Of a stretch of DNA of 9,342 bases, positions 5,793-9,342 are shown piece by piece. The stretch's first letter is position 1; the number at the start of each line of letters is the position of its first letter. The notes beneath the pieces are model-generated. The model was given only the letters and a program-made list of their open reading frames with translations. It made no database searches and was not told where the DNA came from. The position numbers were made by a program, and so were the translations under genes. Origin of the DNA: Acidobacteriota bacterium (GTDB lineage: Bacteria; Acidobacteriota; Blastocatellia; RBC074); assembly GCA_013140935.1 (NCBI GenBank), contig JABFSD010001204.1, positions 1 to 9,342 of the forward strand. Direction: 5' to 3'.

Positions 5793-6629
5793 ATGACCAA
5801 ACGCGAAATCAAAGTGGCGCATAGTCCCGACTCGGACGATGCCTTTATGTTTTACGGACTGGCGACTGACAAGCTCGACACGGGCGATTTGCATTTCTCG
5901 CACGTACTCAAAGACATTCAATCACTCAACCAGATTGCGATGACGACGCAGGAATATGACGTGACAGCGGTGTCGTTTCACGCCTATGCGTATATTTCGG
6001 ATAACTATGCGCTGTTGCCGCATGGCGCGAGCATCGGTGATGGATACGGCCCGCTGGTCGTCGCGCGCGAACCCTTTCTCGCCAGCGAACTGAAAAATAA
6101 ACGCATCGCCATTCCCGGCAAACTCACCAGCGCCTTTCTCGCGTTGAGTCTGCATACGCCGGGGTTTGAATACGGCGTCGAAGATTTCCAGTCCATCATT
6201 GATCTGGTGATCGCAGGTAAATATGACGCAGGCTTGCTGATTCACGAAGGCCAGCTCACCTATCACGAAGATGGTCTCAACAAAATCGTAGACCTCGGTG
6301 AATGGTGGCTGAAAGAAACCGGTTTGCCCTTGCCGATGGGCGGCAACGCGATCAAGCGCGATTTGGGGGCTGAACTGCAACAGCGCGTCTCACATTGGCT
6401 GCATCGTTCGATTCAATTTTCGCTCGACAACCGCGAAGACGCGCTGAATTACGCGATGCAATTCGCGCGGGATATGCCTACTGAAACGGCGGATAAGTTC
6501 GTAGCGATGTGGGTCAACGACAGCACGTTGGGTTACACCGAACGCGATAAGCAAGGCGTGCAGTTATTGCTGGATGAAGGTTTCAGGAAAGGCGTGATTC
6601 CGAATAAGGTAGCGGTGGAGTTCGTTTGA
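5793..6629 (+). CDS. mqnD: 1,4-dihydroxy-6-naphthoate synthase, menaquinone (futalosine) pathway
   Basis: MqnD converts cyclic dehypoxanthine futalosine to 1,4-dihydroxy-6-naphthoate in the futalosine route to menaquinone, in the cytoplasm. The protein (278 aa) has the family's periplasmic-binding-protein-like fold and familiar blocks. These are [14 protein letters not shown] near the N-terminus (SPCPNDTFIFYAL in relatives), VSFHAYAYI (about 51-59), [44 protein letters not shown] with the conserved His, and [18 protein letters not shown] chose ATG 5793 because GAGG at 5781-5784 lies 8 nt upstream and the homology begins there. Length is normal. A strong terminator follows at 6671. No other mqn gene is in the window, so the pathway genes are probably scattered. 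Family assignment is from recognition of these blocks. Confidence 0.93.
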   Translation: MTKREIKVAHSPDSDDAFMFYGLATDKLDTGDLHFSHVLKDIQSLNQIAMTTQEYDVTAVSFHAYAYISDNYALLPHGASIGDGYGPLVVAREPFLASELKNKRIAIPGKLTSAFLALSLHTPGFEYGVEDFQSIIDLVIAGKYDAGLLIHEGQLTYHEDGLNKIVDLGEWWLKETGLPLPMGGNAIKRDLGAELQQRVSHWLHRSIQFSLDNREDALNYAMQFARDMPTETADKFVAMWVNDSTLGYTERDKQGVQLLLDEGFRKGVIPNKVAVEFV

Positions 6630-6670
6630 ATGGCAACTCCCCGATAAAGAACTCGGCAGCGCTGGTGTAG

Positions 6671-6708
6671 TCCGTCAGGCTCGGAGACGAGCCTGACGGA
6701 TGCTTTTG
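6671..6708 (+). terminator. Strong intrinsic terminator after mqnD
   Basis: TCCGTCAGGCTCG (6671-6683) and CGAGCCTGACGGA (6688-6700) make a perfect 13-bp stem closed by a GAGA (GNRA) tetraloop, followed by TGCTTTTGTC. It lies 42 bp after the mqnD stop and between two convergent genes. The leftward side has no T-run, so it serves mqnD best, but the hairpin would also protect the 3' end of the lipoprotein mRNA. Confidence 0.85.
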
Positions 6709-6737
6709 TCTCTGAGCCTACACAAAGTCATTCACCT

Positions 6738-7760
<1,023 letters not shown>

Positions 7761-7789
7761 AATCAGGCTCCTTTGGTGTGATGCGACGA

Positions 7790-7819
7790 ATTATCACCGC
7801 ATGCTCGTGAATCTGCCAA
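7790..7819 (-). promoter_or_regulatory. Sigma70 promoter of the BMP lipoprotein gene
   Basis: Read leftward, TTGGCA (7819-7814) and GATAAT (7795-7790) are 18 bp apart. Each differs from consensus at one position. Transcription would start near 7783, giving a short leader of roughly 20-25 nt with AAAGGAG before the ATG at 7760. Confidence 0.6.
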
Positions 7820-7990
7820 TCGTCGCCGTGCAAGCGCAGAAAAATAGCTCACAAAGAAAAAAATAAATTGACGAAATCAGCATAGCGTGTTACTTACAAA
7901 TCATCTCAAAAAGTAGTAACTGAGTATTTTCGTTTTTCGGATGAATTCAAATTTTTGAACTTCTCTGAATTCTTTCAACGGACAACTTCT

Positions 7991-8182
7991 ATGCATCAAC
8001 GTACCGCAAACAATTTTGAACAGACCGCAGGCATTAAATGCCCCACGGTTCCGTTTGCGTTCGTTGCGCCGCTCACCACGTGGCACGCGCTTATGCCGCA
8101 AACGGTAATCAACCGTCGTGACGTATCGCGTTACGGCGTTTACCGGTGGAAGTTGCTTCCGCATCTGAAAGAAAACAGCTAA
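7991..8182 (+). CDS. Doubtful small protein (63 aa) ahead of a strong terminator
   Basis: The ATG at 7991 opens a 63-codon frame, and a TTG at 7955 would give 75 codons. The product has no recognised domain, ends in WKLLPHLKENS and lacks a signal peptide. No clear ribosome site precedes either start. In its favour, an excellent rightward intrinsic terminator stands 26 bp after the stop and no other rightward gene explains it. A TTGACG box at 7868-7873 could be a -35, but the matching -10 is poor. The transcript may instead be a small non-coding RNA. Confidence 0.3.
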   Translation: MHQRTANNFEQTAGIKCPTVPFAFVAPLTTWHALMPQTVINRRDVSRYGVYRWKLLPHLKENS

Positions 8183-8207
8183 CCGCTACTTTCAACCAGA
8201 TTTCAGC

Positions 8208-8252
8208 AACCCTGACCGGTAATTAAAAAGACCGGTCAGGGTTTTTGCTTTT
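8208..8252 (+). terminator. Strong intrinsic terminator (13-bp stem, T-run)
   Basis: AACCCTGACCGGT (8208-8220) pairs fully with ACCGGTCAGGGTT (8231-8243) around a 10-nt A-rich loop, then the T-run continues as TTTTTGCTTTTT. It ends a rightward transcript that begins upstream, in the stretch holding the doubtful 63-aa ORF. Confidence 0.85.
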
Positions 8253-8454
8253 TGGGCATAAGGTTTTTGAGGTTTGCGTCTTCGGCCCAACCACACGCCG
8301 TGCCAGCCGTAACGGCACGGCGTTTCAACGAGAGACGGTGAAGCCAAAGCATTCGCGGCACGGGCGCGGCACAAGCTGCCCATAATCGTCCCCGTCAGTA
8401 GCTGGTGAGAGTCCAGTCGCCGTCTTCGAGTTATTTTGCGCGGTAAGTAAAACG
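8253..8454. other. Non-coding stretch with a 10-bp hairpin
   Basis: No convincing gene is seen; the leftward open frames here are low-complexity shadows. ACGCCGTGCC (8295-8304) and GGCACGGCGT (8314-8323) form a perfect 10-bp stem with a 9-nt loop. A smaller competing hairpin (GCCG-TAA-CGGC) is possible inside. Further right, CTGG/CCAG (8402-8416) can make a short stem. A structured RNA or decayed repeat DNA are both possible. Confidence 0.4.
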
Positions 8455-8482
8455 GTGGCGCAAGCTGCCGAGCTTGCGCCAC
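8455..8482. repeat. REP-like palindrome, copy 1
   Basis: GTGGCGCAAGCT and AGCTTGCGCCAC are perfect 12-bp inverted arms around GCCG. A second, slightly diverged copy lies in opposite orientation at 8571-8598, so the two form a pair about 90 bp apart, like a BIME of REP elements or the ends of a small MITE. Confidence 0.65.
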
Positions 8483-8570
8483 TTGCAATTGCGCACATTG
8501 ATGGTGGTGCGCCCATTGCGGCACCTGTTTGCTTAAGGCAACGATTATTCTGCAAGGGGTAAATGACAAC

Positions 8571-8598
8571 GCGGCGCAAGCTCGGCAGCTTGCACCAC
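8571..8598. repeat. REP-like palindrome, copy 2 (inverted, diverged)
   Basis: GCGGCGCAAGCT and AGCTTGCACCAC flank CGGC. The arms pair at 10 of 12 positions. Its reverse complement matches copy 1 at 8455-8482 at all but two of 28 positions. It ends about 80 bp before the MFS gene. Confidence 0.6.
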
Positions 8599-8628
8599 CG
8601 TCGCTGCCGGTAAGTTAGGTAGCTTCAG

Positions 8629-8671
8629 GTTACGTGTAACTTAAATAATCAACGACTAGCTAAAATAGTCG
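8629..8671. promoter_or_regulatory. Inverted repeats in the MFS gene promoter region, operator candidates
   Basis: GTTACGTGTAAC (8629-8640) has 5-bp arms with a 2-bp centre. CGACTA/TAGTCG (8653-8658 and 8666-8671) flanks a TAAAAT box at 8661-8666 that resembles a -10 hexamer. No good -35 is seen at standard spacing. A transporter regulated by a local repressor would fit, but no regulator gene is in the window. Confidence 0.3.
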
Positions 8672-8681
8672 GAGAAGAATT

Positions 8682-9342
8682 ATGCAATCCGTTAGTTATT
8701 CCGAGTTATTAAAAAAGAACGCGCCGTTTCGCCGCCTGTGGTTCGGGCAGGTGATTAGCGAACTCGGCACATGGTTTTCGGCGATTGCCGAGTTGGGGTT
8801 GGTGCGAGTGTTGTCGGGTTCGACGGCAATGACGGCGGCGGTGTTAGTCGCGCGTACCTTGCCTTTCTTGCTGGTTTCTCCACTGGCGGGTGTTGCCGTA
8901 GATCGCGGCCATCGCAAGCAGATTCTCATCGCGGCGGATTTATTGCGCGCCGTGGTGGCGTTGGGCTTTCTTACCACCAACTGGGGAGCGCCCGCGTGGA
9001 TCGTGGTCGTTTGCACGGCGCTGACGTCATCCATCGGCACGTTTTTCGAGGCGGCAAAAAATGCGGCGATTGCCAATCTGGCGAACAAGCAGGAATTGCT
9101 GACGGCGAACGTGTTGATGTTCGGTACGCGGTTTTTGCAACTCACGTTGGGGGCGGCGTTGGGCGGCATCACGGCGGCGAAATTCGGTTATAACGCGGCG
9201 TTTCTCATCAACGCGCTTTCGTTCGTGGCGTCGGCTTATTTCATCTGGCGCATTCCCAGCGAACTGATGTCGCAAAGCGAAGCCGAAGTGACGCACGGTC
9301 GTTTCTGGCAGCAGGTGCATGAAGGGTGGGCTTATATCAAAG
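8682..9342 (+). CDS. Major facilitator superfamily exporter (3' end cut off by window)
   Basis: The first 220 codons of a rightward gene are present; the frame is open to the end of the window. A GGAGAAG ribosome site lies 4-5 nt before ATG 8682. The protein begins with a cytoplasmic lead (LLKKNAPFRRLWFGQVISELGTWFS), typical of the EntS-like MFS_3 exporter group. About five membrane helices can be picked out, near 20-40, 50-70, 80-98, 104-124 and 170-190. The MFS motif A is present in the loop after helix 2: G70-VAVDRGHRK. FFEAAKNAAIANL (about 121-133) and NAAFLINALSFVASA are also typical of the group. It probably uses proton exchange to expel a small molecule such as a drug or siderophore; the substrate cannot be told. 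Confidence 0.9.
   Translation, partial: MQSVSYSELLKKNAPFRRLWFGQVISELGTWFSAIAELGLVRVLSGSTAMTAAVLVARTLPFLLVSPLAGVAVDRGHRKQILIAADLLRAVVALGFLTTNWGAPAWIVVVCTALTSSIGTFFEAAKNAAIANLANKQELLTANVLMFGTRFLQLTLGAALGGITAAKFGYNAAFLINALSFVASAYFIWRIPSELMSQSEAEVTHGRFWQQVHEGWAYIK

Noticed and set aside
8340..8420. Group II intron or cobalamin riboswitch fragment, suggested by GAAGCC and GGTGAGAGTCC
   Set aside because: Only short resemblances. No domain V, no intron boundary, no reverse transcriptase and no B12 box were found.
8192..8579. Leftward frames of 125 and 84 aa
   Set aside because: They cross the terminator hairpin and REP-like palindromes, have biased low-complexity content and no ribosome sites.

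Overview
The window is bacterial DNA cut at both ends. It joins the right-hand end of a chromosomally integrated mobile element (about 1-5446) to ordinary chromosomal genes (about 5447-9342). Closely packed genes, Shine-Dalgarno sites, a lipoprotein signal, futalosine-type menaquinone synthesis and moderate to high GC fit a Gram-negative bacterium. An Acidobacteriota-like host is only a guess and nothing in the sequence proves it.

The element is read leftward. A tyrosine integrase (5232-4108) lies beside the attachment site. Between the two are 11-bp direct repeats that look like integrase arm sites. The attachment core is a 45-nt 3' fragment of a tRNA-Arg(ACG) gene (5402-5446), and the tRNA's own terminator follows it on the chromosomal side. 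The element therefore used a tRNA-Arg gene, and the restored tRNA should lie beyond the left edge. Left of the integrase come a 69-nt sequence that can fold as a perfect three-way junction (4031-4099), an AT-richer 394-codon gene of unknown function (4002-2818), two strong palindromes (2692-2761), and a tight run of small genes. These are an excisionase-like helix-turn-helix protein (GTG start at 2660), a doubtful Cys-rich frame, and a four-cysteine zinc-ribbon protein whose stop overlaps the start of a large primase/helicase-like ATPase (1928 to beyond base 1). The ATPase gene has no stop inside the window. Integrase, Xis-like protein and replication-type ATPase form the usual core of a tRNA-targeting integrative element or phage satellite. 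The 394-aa gene sits in the cargo position.

The chromosomal side holds mqnD (1,4-dihydroxy-6-naphthoate synthase, rightward) with a strong GNRA-loop terminator, then a convergent BMP/PnrA-type nucleoside-binding lipoprotein gene (7760-6738) with a recognisable sigma70 promoter. About 0.9 kb follows that is mostly non-coding: a doubtful small ORF, a 13-bp-stem terminator and two inverted REP-like palindromes. The window ends in the first 220 codons of an MFS exporter. These chromosomal genes do not look like one operon.

The points most worth following up are the three-way-junction sequence, the unrecognised cargo gene, the attachment-site architecture, and the palindromes around the small zinc-ribbon genes.
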